42,271 nucleotides of DNA, taken from contig JAUXSD010000134.1 in NCBI GenBank assembly GCA_030681525.1, forward strand, positions 1-42,271, in the 5' to 3' direction. Shown here piece after piece: positions 6,776 through 14,478 of the stretch (within the stretch, counting starts at the first letter, position 1; the number at the start of each line of letters is the position of its first letter). This DNA is from Solirubrobacteraceae bacterium (GTDB taxonomy: Bacteria; Actinomycetota; Thermoleophilia; Solirubrobacterales; Solirubrobacteraceae). The position numbers and the translations under genes were made by a program. The notes below the pieces were generated by a model. It saw only the letters and a list, made by a program, of their open reading frames with translations. It had not been told where the DNA came from and did no database searches.

Positions 6776-8683
6776 TCATCGCGCTCGGCGCGAGAGCGTA
6801 CGCGACTCGCGGGCTTTCAGCTCGGGGCTGCCGTTGAACGTCGCGGTGACCCGCAGGCGGCTGCCCCGCCGCGCGCGCAGCGTGACCTTGCGCGCCGCCC
6901 GGCACGGCCGCGGCGTCAACTGCTCGTGGAAGACGTGCGGGCGCTGCGTCGTGCGGACCACGAACGTGATGCTGCCCGCGCACGGGCGCACCGGCAGGCG
7001 CACGCGCAGGCTGACGCGCGCGTCGCGTCCGTCGCGCCGCGAGCGGCGCGATGTCACGGTGACCCGCGGTCGGGTCGGCGTGCGCCGCACCGCGCCGTAG
7101 CCCGAGCGCGTCGCGTCGACGAGCGGCAGCGCGCCGTACGCGCCGTAGATGCTGACCCGGCCCTTCGAGCGCTGCAGCTCGTACGTCGCCGCGCCCGGCA
7201 TGATCTGCAGCCGGTACAGCGAGGCGGGCCCGCCGTGCTCGGCGATCGCCTCCAGCGGGCGCTCGACCGTCCGCTGGCGGCCGTCGAGGATCACCGGCAG
7301 CGGGGTCACGAGACCGCCGAGGACGCGGTCGCGCTCGTCGTCGACGAGCTGGGCGTAGAGGAACGTGCGGGTCGGCTTGGCGCGGCCTCGGTAGACGAGC
7401 CGCACGCGCGGGTTGCCGACGAGGTCCGCCTCGGCGGACGGCGCCGGGAAGCGCACGTCGACGGCGTTGCGGGCCGGGGTGGAGGCGCGGCCGAGGCCGC
7501 GCAGCGGGCTGTCCTTCGCCGCGATCTTCAGCGAGCCCGAGCCGACCGCGTCGAGCGCGCCGAGCGAGGCCAGCGGGAAGTCGGGGCCGGAGCGCCAGAC
7601 GCCGTCGTCGGCGAGCCACTGAAACGGCGCCCCGGTGTCGATCGTCGGATCGCGGCGCAGCCAGCGCTGCAGCCAGGCCAGCCCCGCGCGCGCAAGCGTG
7701 CGCGGGTCGCCCGGGTCCGACGTGCAGGCGACGTGCCCGCCGCAGTACCACAGCATCTGCGCCGGGACGCCGTTGCGGCGCAGCGTCGCGAACACCTCGC
7801 TGGCCTGGTCGAGCGGAAAGAGCGTGTCGGTGGTGCCCTGCATGATGAGCGCCGGCGCGCGGATGCTGCCGATCAGCGCGCCGGGGCCGTGGTCGGCCAG
7901 CCACTTGCGGCTGTCCTTGGAGAGCCGGCCGCGGACCCCTTCCAGGCACGCCGTCTTGAGCGCGTCGGCGGCGGTGGCGGGCTTGACGTCGGCGGGCTCC
8001 GCCTTGCCGTCGACGGCGCCGGGCACCGTGTCCAGGCCGCACAGCCCGGCCAGCCAGCCGGTCTTGACCGCGCCGCCGCGGCGCAGCGCCGTCGTGAGCG
8101 ACTCCCAGCCGATGTCGGGGACGATCGCGTCGACGCGGGCATCGAGCGCGGCCGCGATGTACTGGATCGTCGCGCCGTAGCTCGTCCCGCTCATGCCGAC
8201 GCGCGGGTCGCCCGGTCCGTCGAGCTGGGCCTCCGGCTGGGCGGCGACGAAGTCGATGATCGCGCGCACGTCGCGGCCCTCGACCGCGGGCGAGTCGAAC
8301 ATGATGCTGCCGGCCGACGCGCCGATCCCGCGCGGGTCCCAGGTCAGCACGTTGTACCCCGCCCCCCGCAGTGTGGCCAGGCCGATGCGGTCGCCGACGT
8401 CCTGGTCGGCGCGCGTCTCGCCCGGGCTCGGATACGGCGAGCCGACGAGCACGGTCGGCGCGACGCCGCCCGGCGGCGGTGTCGTCGGGCCGTAGAAGTG
8501 GACCGCGATCCGGGTGCCGTCGAAGGAGGTGACGACCGCGTCGCGCGCGGAGGCCGGGGATGCGATGGCCGCCAGCGCCGCGAGCGCGCACGCGCACGCC
8601 AGCACTGCGATGACCGCTCCCCGCGCAAGCACGCCCGCAACCCTAGGGAGAACCCGCGACGGCCGCGCCTGGTGCCGGAGCAT
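6776..8683 (-). CDS. Secreted S15 / X-Pro dipeptidyl-peptidase-type alpha/beta hydrolase
   Basis: This protein of about 635 residues has an N-terminal signal peptide (hydrophobic core VIAVLACACALAALAAI, cleavage near ASPASA). An alpha/beta-hydrolase of the S15/CocE type follows: DPRGIG oxyanion region, nucleophile Ser in GMSGTSYGA, acid Asp in MQGTTDTLFP and His in YCGGHVAC. A beta-rich C-terminal part (from about residue 380) corresponds to the jelly-roll domain of this family. The last 100 residues are Arg-rich and beta-type, perhaps an extra surface domain. ATG 8683 and GTG 8632 are both workable starts; the second gives a shorter signal peptide. Role is probably scavenging of peptides or esters outside the cell. 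Confidence 0.85.
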   Translation of the reverse strand: MLRHQARPSRVLPRVAGVLARGAVIAVLACACALAALAAIASPASARDAVVTSFDGTRIAVHFYGPTTPPPGGVAPTVLVGSPYPSPGETRADQDVGDRIGLATLRGAGYNVLTWDPRGIGASAGSIMFDSPAVEGRDVRAIIDFVAAQPEAQLDGPGDPRVGMSGTSYGATIQYIAAALDARVDAIVPDIGWESLTTALRRGGAVKTGWLAGLCGLDTVPGAVDGKAEPADVKPATAADALKTACLEGVRGRLSKDSRKWLADHGPGALIGSIRAPALIMQGTTDTLFPLDQASEVFATLRRNGVPAQMLWYCGGHVACTSDPGDPRTLARAGLAWLQRWLRRDPTIDTGAPFQWLADDGVWRSGPDFPLASLGALDAVGSGSLKIAAKDSPLRGLGRASTPARNAVDVRFPAPSAEADLVGNPRVRLVYRGRAKPTRTFLYAQLVDDERDRVLGGLVTPLPVILDGRQRTVERPLEAIAEHGGPASLYRLQIMPGAATYELQRSKGRVSIYGAYGALPLVDATRSGYGAVRRTPTRPRVTVTSRRSRRDGRDARVSLRVRLPVRPCAGSITFVVRTTQRPHVFHEQLTPRPCRAARKVTLRARRGSRLRVTATFNGSPELKARESRTLSRRAR

Positions 8684-8801
8684 CGGCGGGCGGACTGACC
8701 TGCGCGTTGGCGAGCGGTCAGGCTTCAGGGGGCGTGGCGAATTTGGGCCGTCTGGGCGCCCCGAAGACGCCAAGGATCGCCGGGCGGAGCCGGATCCACC
8801 C

Positions 8802-8848
8802 GCGTTGGCACGTTTACCCCTCCATGCGGGGAAAGGTGCCATAGACGC
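8802..8848. other. Long imperfect hairpin in the 8684-8957 gap
   Basis: GGCAC (8807-8811), TTT (8813-8815) and CCCC (8817-8820) pair with GGGG (8828-8831), AAA (8832-8834) and GTGCC (8836-8840) around a 7-nt loop. An outer GCGT/ACGC pair (8802-8805/8845-8848) extends it. It lies between two minus-strand genes and could end transcription of the upstream one, though there is no T-tract. Nothing else coding is visible in this 274-bp gap. Confidence 0.5.
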
Positions 8849-8957
8849 CGGCCCTGGTCGAGACGATCTCGCCGAGAGTACGTGACGCTCTCTTCAGATG
8901 CGGTTGAACGCCGGCACGACCACGCCGCAGCGCGATTAGCCCGCTCGGTGGACCGGC

Positions 8958-9488
8958 TCAGCCGGGGATGCCGGCGTGCTCGAGCTTCCCGTGCCCGTTG
9001 CTCGAGAGCGTGTGCTCGAACCTCGGGACGTCGGGGTCGGGCGGCGCGTTGAGGCGCCGCTCGAGCTCGCCGAGGACGACGCCAAAGACGAGGTGGCGCC
9101 AGGTCGCCTGGGCGAACGCGCGAGAGCTGCCCGCCAGGCGCGGCATCTCGCCGCGCGCGGGGTGGACGCGGTCGACGGCGATCGTCAGCGGCCAGGTCGC
9201 GAGGTGCTCGGCCAGCGCCACCAGTGGGCCGCGGCTCCACGACGGCAGCGGCAGCCGCGGCGCGACGTTCGTGTACGCGGCACCCATCGCCGCGCCGTTG
9301 GCGAGGTGGATCGCCGCGCCGACCACCGGCCACGAGCGCCCGCGCGTGAAGGCCTTGCCGAGCAGTTCGCTGTCGTCGTAGTCGACGCCGAAGATCGGCT
9401 TGTCGAGCGGCTGCTGCGCGAGCCAGACCGCGGCGGCCACCGCGCCGGCGAAGGCTCCGCGAACGGTCTTGGCGCGATCGATCACCAT
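8958..9488 (-). CDS. Putative membrane protein, unknown function
   Basis: This 176-residue protein starts MVIDRAKTVRGAFAGAVAAAVW, then has further hydrophobic segments around WPVVGAAIHLANGAAMGAAY, LVALAEHLATWPLTIAV and HLVFGVVLGELERRL. Three or four membrane-associated helices are likely. The arrangement resembles small uncharacterised integral membrane proteins of actinobacteria. The ATG at 9488 is preceded by a TACAGT -10 box 11 nt upstream. It is divergent from the PlsC-GpsA fusion gene, with 48 bp between the starts. Function is unknown. Confidence 0.7.
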   Translation of the reverse strand: MVIDRAKTVRGAFAGAVAAAVWLAQQPLDKPIFGVDYDDSELLGKAFTRGRSWPVVGAAIHLANGAAMGAAYTNVAPRLPLPSWSRGPLVALAEHLATWPLTIAVDRVHPARGEMPRLAGSSRAFAQATWRHLVFGVVLGELERRLNAPPDPDVPRFEHTLSSNGHGKLEHAGIPG

Positions 9489-9499
9489 GGCTCTCGCTG

Positions 9500-9531
9500 A
9501 CTGTAACGCCCATCTGCACCGCGGGTATCCC
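9500..9531. promoter_or_regulatory. Divergent -10 boxes between membrane protein and plsC-gpsA genes
   Basis: On the minus strand TACAGT (9505-9500) lies 11 nt before the ATG at 9488. On the plus strand TATCCC (9526-9531) lies 5 nt before the ATG at 9537. Neither gene has a clear ribosome-binding site. Confidence 0.4.
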
Positions 9532-9536
9532 GTGGC

Positions 9537-11252
9537 ATGGATCGAAGCCGACTGTTGGCGCGTGCCCAGGGCCGCGGAGTCAATCCCGTCATCTACTGGC
9601 TCGCACGCGCCGTCCTGCAGCCGTTCTTTTGCGTGTACTTCCGCATGAAGCGCATCGGGATGGAGCACGTTCCCAGGGACGGGCAGCTCATCGTCGCCGC
9701 CAACCACCGCTCGTTCATGGACCCGTGGGTGATCGGCATGATGCTGCGCCGGCCGGTCTACTACGTCGCGAAGACCGAGCTCTTCCACCACCGGCTGACG
9801 GCGTGGCTGCTCAGCTCGCTCGGCGCGTTTCCCGTCGACCGGGGCAACGGCGACCGCGACGCGATGGGCGCCGCGCGCCGGATCCTCGAGCGCGGCGACG
9901 TCGTCGTGATCTTCCCCGAGGGCACCCGGACGCGGCCCGGCGCGCTCGGCCAGCCCAAGCGCGGCGTCGGTCGCCTCGCGCTCGAGACCGGCGCGCCGGT
10001 CGTGCCGATGGCGCTGATCGGCACCGAGGCGATCCGCCGCGGCTGGCGCATCCGCCCGCACAAGGTCCGCATCCGCGCCGGCCGGCCGCTGCGCTTCCCC
10101 AAGGTCGACGAGCCCTCGCCCGCGCTGGCCCGCGCGGTGACCGAGCGCATCTGGCCGTGCGTCGAGCTGCAGTGGGAGTGGCTGGGCGGCACGCCCGCGC
10201 TGCGCCGTGCGGCGATCATCGGCGCCGGCTCCTGGGGCACCGGCCTGGCCGTCGCGTTCGCGCGCGCCGGCCTGGAGGTCGAGCTCGGCTGCCGCACGGA
10301 GGCCCAGGCGCTGGCGCTCGAGCGCTCGCGCGTCAACCACCACTACCTGCCCAGCGTCCGGCTGCCCGACGGCGTGCGCGTCACGAAGGCCAGCCGCCTG
10401 GCGCTCGATCGCGCCGACGTCGTCTGCTTCGCCGTCCCGGCCGCCGCGCTGCCGGCCGCCGTCGGCGCACACGCCAACGCGATCCACGCCGGCACCGGCG
10501 TCGCCGTGCTCTGCAAGGGGCTCATCGCCCCCAACGGGATGCTGCCCAGCGACTACGTCGCCGAGCGCGCCAGCGCCCGCGCGGTGGCGTGCGTCGGCGG
10601 ACCCGGCCACGCGGCCGACGCGCTGCACTGCGGCGCCTCGCTGGTGATCGGCTGCAAGGACCCGATCTTCGCCGCGCAGCTCGCGCGCGTGTTCAAGGAC
10701 GCGGGCTTCGGGGCGGACACGACGACCGACGTCGCCGGCGTCGAGCTGGCCGGCACGGCGAAGAACGCCGCCGCGCTGGCGGCCGCCGTGGCCGGGGTGA
10801 GCGGGCCGAACGCCGCGGGCGCCGCGGCCGGCCGGGTCTTCGCCGAGGTCGACGCGTTCGCGCGCAGCCGCGGCGGCCACGAGGAGACGTTCGCGGGGCT
10901 GGCCGGCGCGGGCGACCTCGTTGCGACCGTCGTCGCGGAGGGCAGCCGCAACCGCCGCGCCGGCGAGCTGCTCGGCCAGGGCGTGCCGGCCGCGACCATC
11001 GGCGACGAGCTTGGCCAGTCCAGCGAGGCGCTCGACGGCGTCGGCCTGCTGGCCAAGACGATGCGCCGCGAGGGCGTGCCCTCGCCGACGCTCGACCGCC
11101 TCGCCGCGCTCGTGGACGGCCGCATCGACGCCGACGAGTTCACCGCCGCGGTGACGGCGTCCGGTGGGCGCTTCCGGCGCTCGGGCACGACGGCCGCGCC
11201 GCTCGCCACGGCCGCGTCGGGCGCCACGGACCGGGGCGCCGGCCCGGGGTAG
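9537..11252 (+). CDS. Fusion of PlsC-type acyltransferase and glycerol-3-phosphate dehydrogenase (GpsA)
   Basis: This 571-residue protein joins two enzymes of phosphatidic acid synthesis. Residues 1-220 are a PlsC-type acyltransferase with HxxxxD (H57-D62 in NHRSFMD) and FPEGTR (126-131). Residues 224-545 are an NAD(P)H-dependent glycerol-3-phosphate dehydrogenase: GAGSWG at 229-234, CKGL with K327, ELAGTAKN with K409, and GLAGAGDL followed by SRNRR at 470-474. GpsA reduces dihydroxyacetone phosphate to glycerol-3-phosphate; PlsC acylates lysophosphatidate. The usual GPSFA near residue 356 reads GGPGHA. The linker is only a few residues and the join is clean, with no frameshift, so this looks like a genuine fusion. 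The last 25 residues are low complexity. Confidence 0.9.
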   Translation: MDRSRLLARAQGRGVNPVIYWLARAVLQPFFCVYFRMKRIGMEHVPRDGQLIVAANHRSFMDPWVIGMMLRRPVYYVAKTELFHHRLTAWLLSSLGAFPVDRGNGDRDAMGAARRILERGDVVVIFPEGTRTRPGALGQPKRGVGRLALETGAPVVPMALIGTEAIRRGWRIRPHKVRIRAGRPLRFPKVDEPSPALARAVTERIWPCVELQWEWLGGTPALRRAAIIGAGSWGTGLAVAFARAGLEVELGCRTEAQALALERSRVNHHYLPSVRLPDGVRVTKASRLALDRADVVCFAVPAAALPAAVGAHANAIHAGTGVAVLCKGLIAPNGMLPSDYVAERASARAVACVGGPGHAADALHCGASLVIGCKDPIFAAQLARVFKDAGFGADTTTDVAGVELAGTAKNAAALAAAVAGVSGPNAAGAAAGRVFAEVDAFARSRGGHEETFAGLAGAGDLVATVVAEGSRNRRAGELLGQGVPAATIGDELGQSSEALDGVGLLAKTMRREGVPSPTLDRLAALVDGRIDADEFTAAVTASGGRFRRSGTTAAPLATAASGATDRGAGPG

Positions 11253-11255
11253 CCT
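11250..11255 (+). promoter_or_regulatory. -10 box TAGCCT upstream of the first sigma factor
   Basis: TAGCCT ends 8 nt before GTG 11264 and overlaps the stop codon region of the fusion gene. This would give a near-leaderless transcript. Confidence 0.45.
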
Positions 11256-11263
11256 CATGCGTT

Positions 11264-11788
11264 GTGGACCGACCGGACAAGGCGCGCCTGGACGCCGACT
11301 TCACGGAGCTGTACCGGGCGCACCTGCGCGACGTCTACAGCTACGCGTACTACCGGGTCGGCAACCACCACGACGCCGAGGACCTCACGGAGCAGACCTT
11401 CCTGCAGGCCTACCGCCACTTCGAGCGCGCGCAGGCGGAGTCCGACGGCCGGCCGCTGCGACCGTGGCTGATCCGCATCGCCCACAACCTCGCCGCGAAC
11501 CTCTACCGCGACCGCTCGCGCCGTCCTCAGACACCATTGGACGACACGACGATGCTCAGCGCGATGCACACCACCGAGGACCTCGTCGAGGGACGCGATG
11601 AGCTCGCGCGGATCATCGCGGGCATCCAGAAGCTGCCCGACGAGCGCCGCGATGCGCTCATCATGCGCTTCGCGCTCGGCATGGACAACCGCGAGATCGC
11701 ACGCGCGATGGGCAAGACCGACGGCGCGACGAAAGTCCTCCTGCACCGCGCGATCAAGCAGCTCGAAGGGATCGTGACGCCGGCATGA
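11264..11788 (+). CDS. ECF-type RNA polymerase sigma factor
   Basis: This 174-residue protein has sigma region 2 at about residues 10-80 (FTELYRAHLRDVYSYAYYRVGNHHDAEDLTEQTF, RPWLIRIAHNLAANLYRD) and region 4 at about 115-170 (LPDERRDALIMRF, MDNREIARAMGKTDGATKVLLHRAIKQL), the usual ECF arrangement. GTG at 11264 is the first start in frame past the upstream gene. The following membrane-protein gene overlaps its stop by ATGA, which suggests the two form a sigma/partner pair. Target genes cannot be read from the window. Confidence 0.9.
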   Translation: MDRPDKARLDADFTELYRAHLRDVYSYAYYRVGNHHDAEDLTEQTFLQAYRHFERAQAESDGRPLRPWLIRIAHNLAANLYRDRSRRPQTPLDDTTMLSAMHTTEDLVEGRDELARIIAGIQKLPDERRDALIMRFALGMDNREIARAMGKTDGATKVLLHRAIKQLEGIVTPA

Positions 11789-12141
11789 GCCCCGACGCCG
11801 CCAACATGGACTTCGAGCAGATGCTGCGCATGGCGCTGGCGCCGGTCGACCCGCCCGAGTCGCTGCAGGTGCGCGTCGAGACGACGCTGCAGGAGCTGAC
11901 CGACGCCGCCGTCGACGAGCTCGAGGGCTGGGAGCTGTCGGCGATGCGCGACCCGCGCAACTGGGTGCGTCCGGCTGCGGCGGCCGTCGTCGGCGCATCG
12001 GCCGGCACCGCGCTCGTCGTCCTGCGCGTGCGCCAGCAGCAGCGCCGCCGCGCCGCGCAGTCGCGCAACCCGCTGGACCTCGCGCAGCGCACGCTGCGCG
12101 CGGCCGCCGGCGAGGCGCGCAAGCTCGCGCGCCGCGACTGA
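11785..12141 (+). CDS. Single-pass membrane protein, candidate partner of the upstream sigma factor
   Basis: This 118-residue protein has an acidic, helical N-terminal region (about 1-60, with LQVRVETTLQELTDAAVDELEGW), one membrane segment (WVRPAAAAVVGASAGTALVVL, about 72-92) and a basic C-terminal tail. Its ATG overlaps the sigma gene stop (ATGA). This position and topology are typical of anti-sigma factors, but there is no HxxxCxxC zinc motif and I do not recognise an anti-sigma domain. The role is inferred from context only. Confidence 0.7.
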   Translation: MSPDAANMDFEQMLRMALAPVDPPESLQVRVETTLQELTDAAVDELEGWELSAMRDPRNWVRPAAAAVVGASAGTALVVLRVRQQQRRRAAQSRNPLDLAQRTLRAAAGEARKLARRD

Positions 12142-12175
12142 TCCGCGCGCACCGGTCCGTCGTAGGACCCGGCAC

Positions 12176-12784
12176 ATGTCACGCCTGCGCACGAACGCCG
12201 AGCACAGCCCCACGGAGCTGCGCGACCTCGCCGACGAGGACCTCATGCAGCTCGTCCGCCGCGGCGACGCCCAGGCGTTCGAGGTCGTCTACGAGCGCCA
12301 CTCCAGCGCGGCCTTCTCGCTGGCCTACCGGATGTGCGGCACACGCTCCGCGGCCGAGGACGTCGTGCAGGAGTCCTTCCTGTCGCTCTGGCGCAGCGGC
12401 GCGCGCTATGACCGCACGCGCGGCTCCGTGCGCACCTGGGTGCTGGGAATCGTCCACAACCGGGCGATCGACTCGCTGCGCCGCTCGGTGGTCCACGACC
12501 GCCGCCGCGCCAGCGACGAGGGCATCGAGGAGCGCTTCGAGGCCCGCGAGCGCACCGACATCGAGGTCGGTCGGCTCGCGGAGTCCGCGGAGATCCGCCA
12601 GGCGCTCACGACGCTGCCCGTCGAGCAGTCGCGGGTGATCGAGCTCGCCTACTTCGGCGGCTTTACACAGAGCGAGATTGCGACGATGATCGACACGCCG
12701 ATCGGAACGGTGAAGGGCCGGATGCGACTCGGCCTGGAGAAGATGCGCGCCCAGCTCGGCGGGCTGCGCGAGGTGATGCCATGA
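12176..12784 (+). CDS. ECF-type sigma factor (SigK/RpoE-like)
   Basis: This 202-residue protein has sigma region 2 (FEVVYERHSSAAFSLAYRMCG, SAAEDVVQESFLSLWR, VRTWVLGIVHNRAIDSLRR) and region 4 (LPVEQSRVIELAYFGGFTQSEIA, PIGTVKGRMRLGLEKMR). It closely resembles the SigK group of ECF factors, whose anti-sigma factors are RskA-type membrane proteins. Exactly such a gene follows with an ATGA overlap. An AGGA sequence lies about 9 nt before the ATG. The factor is probably held at the membrane until its partner is degraded. Confidence 0.93.
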   Translation: MSRLRTNAEHSPTELRDLADEDLMQLVRRGDAQAFEVVYERHSSAAFSLAYRMCGTRSAAEDVVQESFLSLWRSGARYDRTRGSVRTWVLGIVHNRAIDSLRRSVVHDRRRASDEGIEERFEARERTDIEVGRLAESAEIRQALTTLPVEQSRVIELAYFGGFTQSEIATMIDTPIGTVKGRMRLGLEKMRAQLGGLREVMP

Positions 12785-13503
12785 CCATCGAGACCTGCCC
12801 TCGGATCGACGACGCCGCGAGCTACGTCCTGCGGGCGATCCCCGACGGCGAATGGGAGGGCTACGCCGCCCACGTGGCGGGCTGCGCCGCCTGCGCGGCG
12901 AAGATCGACGAGCTCGGCTTCGTCGCGGACGCGCTGCTCAGCGGCGTCCCGCAGCTCAGCGCACCGCCGGAGATCCGCTCGCGCGTCATGTCCGTCGTGC
13001 AGGCCGAGGCCGAACTGCTCAACGCGACCGGCGCGATGGCCGACCGGCCGATCCGCCGCGCCCCGTCGCGGGGCCTGAGCCTGCAGTGGCTGCGCCCGTG
13101 GCCCGCGGCGGTGCTGGCCGCCTCGCTGCTCGCTCTCGGGATCGGCGGCGGGGCGCTGCTCGTCGGCGGTGGCGCGGGCGACGACCCGGCGAAGTCGATC
13201 GCGTGCGCGCAGGCGCCCGGTGGCGCCTCGTGCCAGATGCGCGTGACCGCAGACAACGCGAAGCTCGTCGTCGCGGGGCTGCCGGCTCCGCCGCCCGGGC
13301 GCATCTACCAGGTCTGGCTGGACCGCGACAACGGCACGGCGCCCGAGCCGACCGAGGCGCTCTTCTCCGTCCGCAAGGGGCGCGCGTCGGTCGACGTGCC
13401 CGGGAACCTCGAGGGCGTCAAGCAGGTCCTCGTGACCCACGAGCCGCTCGGCGGCAGCGAGGTCCCCACGCGCCAGCCGATCATCGCCGCGCGCATGTCC
13501 TAG
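12781..13503 (+). CDS. RskA-type zinc-binding anti-sigma factor
   Basis: This 240-residue protein has an N-terminal zinc-binding anti-sigma domain with H31-xxx-C35-xx-C38 in HVAGCAAC, a membrane helix near residues 105-130 (AAVLAASLLALGIGGGALLVGG), and an extracytoplasmic RskA C-terminal domain (about 140-240, with IYQVWL and THEPLGGS motifs). It should bind and inhibit the sigma factor encoded just upstream. Release in this family is by stepwise membrane proteolysis. A strong hairpin follows the stop codon. Confidence 0.92.
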   Translation: MTIETCPRIDDAASYVLRAIPDGEWEGYAAHVAGCAACAAKIDELGFVADALLSGVPQLSAPPEIRSRVMSVVQAEAELLNATGAMADRPIRRAPSRGLSLQWLRPWPAAVLAASLLALGIGGGALLVGGGAGDDPAKSIACAQAPGGASCQMRVTADNAKLVVAGLPAPPPGRIYQVWLDRDNGTAPEPTEALFSVRKGRASVDVPGNLEGVKQVLVTHEPLGGSEVPTRQPIIAARMS

Positions 13504-13506
13504 CCC

Positions 13507-13527
13507 CGGCCCGGCTCGGCCGGGCCG
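13507..13527 (+). terminator. GC-rich hairpin after the sigma/anti-sigma pair
   Basis: CGGCCCGGC (13507-13515) pairs perfectly with GCCGGGCCG (13519-13527) around a 3-nt loop, 3 bp after the anti-sigma stop. There is no T-tract, as is common in high-GC actinobacteria. Confidence 0.6.
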
Positions 13528-13542
13528 CCGGTGCGCGGCTGG

Positions 13543-13548
13543 TAGCGT
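13543..13548 (+). promoter_or_regulatory. -10 box TAGCGT of the rhomboid gene
   Basis: TAGCGT ends 9 nt before the GTG at 13558 with no ribosome-binding site in between, suggesting a leaderless transcript. Confidence 0.45.
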
Positions 13549-13557
13549 CAATCACCC

Positions 13558-14391
13558 GTGGAAGCATCGACCGCAACGACCTGTTATCGCCATCGCGATC
13601 GCGAGACCGGCGTCTCGTGCTCGTCCTGCGGGCGGCCGATCTGCCCGGACTGCATGACGCCGACGCCGGTCGGGATGCGCTGCCCGGAGTGCTCGCGCCA
13701 GAAGACGAAGGTCCGGACCGCGGCGACGATCCGCCGCGACCCGCAGCTGACGTACGTTCTCATGGCGATCAACGTCATCGCGTTCCTCGCGATGTCTCTG
13801 GGTGGTGGCGGCCTCGACGGCCGCGGCGGCACGGTCTACTCCAACGGCTTTCTCTTCGGCCCCTACGTGGCCGATGGCGAGTGGTGGCGGATCGTGAGCT
13901 CCGGGTTCCTGCACGCGGGCCTCCTGCATCTCGCCTTCAACATGTACTTCCTGTACTTCCTCGGGACCCTGATGGAGCCCGAGATCGGCAAGCTGCGCTT
14001 CGGGGCGATCTACGTGGTCTCGCTGCTCGGCGGTTCGTTCGGCGCGCTGCTGATCTCGCCGGACGCCGTCACGGTGGGGGCGTCCGGCGCGGTGTTCGGC
14101 CTCATGGGCGCGGCGATCCTCGCGATGCGCGCGCGCGGCATCGACTTCATGCAGTCGGGCCTGGGCGTCACCCTGCTGCTGAACCTCGGCATCACGTTCC
14201 TCATCCCGAACATCTCGATCGGCGGCCACATCGGCGGTCTCGTCGCGGGCGGGATCGTCGGCTACTTCATGTTCGAGATCGCCGATCGCCGGCGAATCTC
14301 CATGACGCCCGTGCTCGGGCTCTGCGTCGCGCTGGCCGTCGTGCTGGCCATCGGCTGCGTCGCGGTCGCCTCGCGCGCCACCGCGCTCTGA
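13558..14391 (+). CDS. Rhomboid intramembrane serine protease with N-terminal zinc finger
   Basis: This 277-residue protein starts with a cysteine/histidine-rich zinc-finger-like segment (C9, H12, C21, C24, C29, C32, C42, C45) followed by six or so membrane helices. Rhomboid active-site residues are present: N128 in AFNMYF, nucleophile S176 in GASGAVFG and H224 in GGHIGG. Rhomboids cut membrane-spanning substrates inside the lipid bilayer. The zinc-finger extension recurs in actinobacterial rhomboids. The GTG start is supported by a -10 box 9 nt upstream. Substrates are unknown; the upstream anti-sigma factor is a possible but unproven one. Confidence 0.92.
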   Translation: MEASTATTCYRHRDRETGVSCSSCGRPICPDCMTPTPVGMRCPECSRQKTKVRTAATIRRDPQLTYVLMAINVIAFLAMSLGGGGLDGRGGTVYSNGFLFGPYVADGEWWRIVSSGFLHAGLLHLAFNMYFLYFLGTLMEPEIGKLRFGAIYVVSLLGGSFGALLISPDAVTVGASGAVFGLMGAAILAMRARGIDFMQSGLGVTLLLNLGITFLIPNISIGGHIGGLVAGGIVGYFMFEIADRRRISMTPVLGLCVALAVVLAIGCVAVASRATAL

Positions 14392-14478
14392 CGCGGTCCG
14401 CGGGCGACCTCCTGCCGCTGCACGGCATCTTGCAGAATGCTGTGATCGTGCCGATTTGCAGTACAAACGCGCTCTTTC

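Noticed and set aside
8958-11258. Long open frame on the minus strand across the PlsC-GpsA gene
   Set aside because: Its sequence is Arg/Ala-rich with no fold, and the plus strand carries two full enzyme domains there. Only the final part, from 9488, is a real gene.
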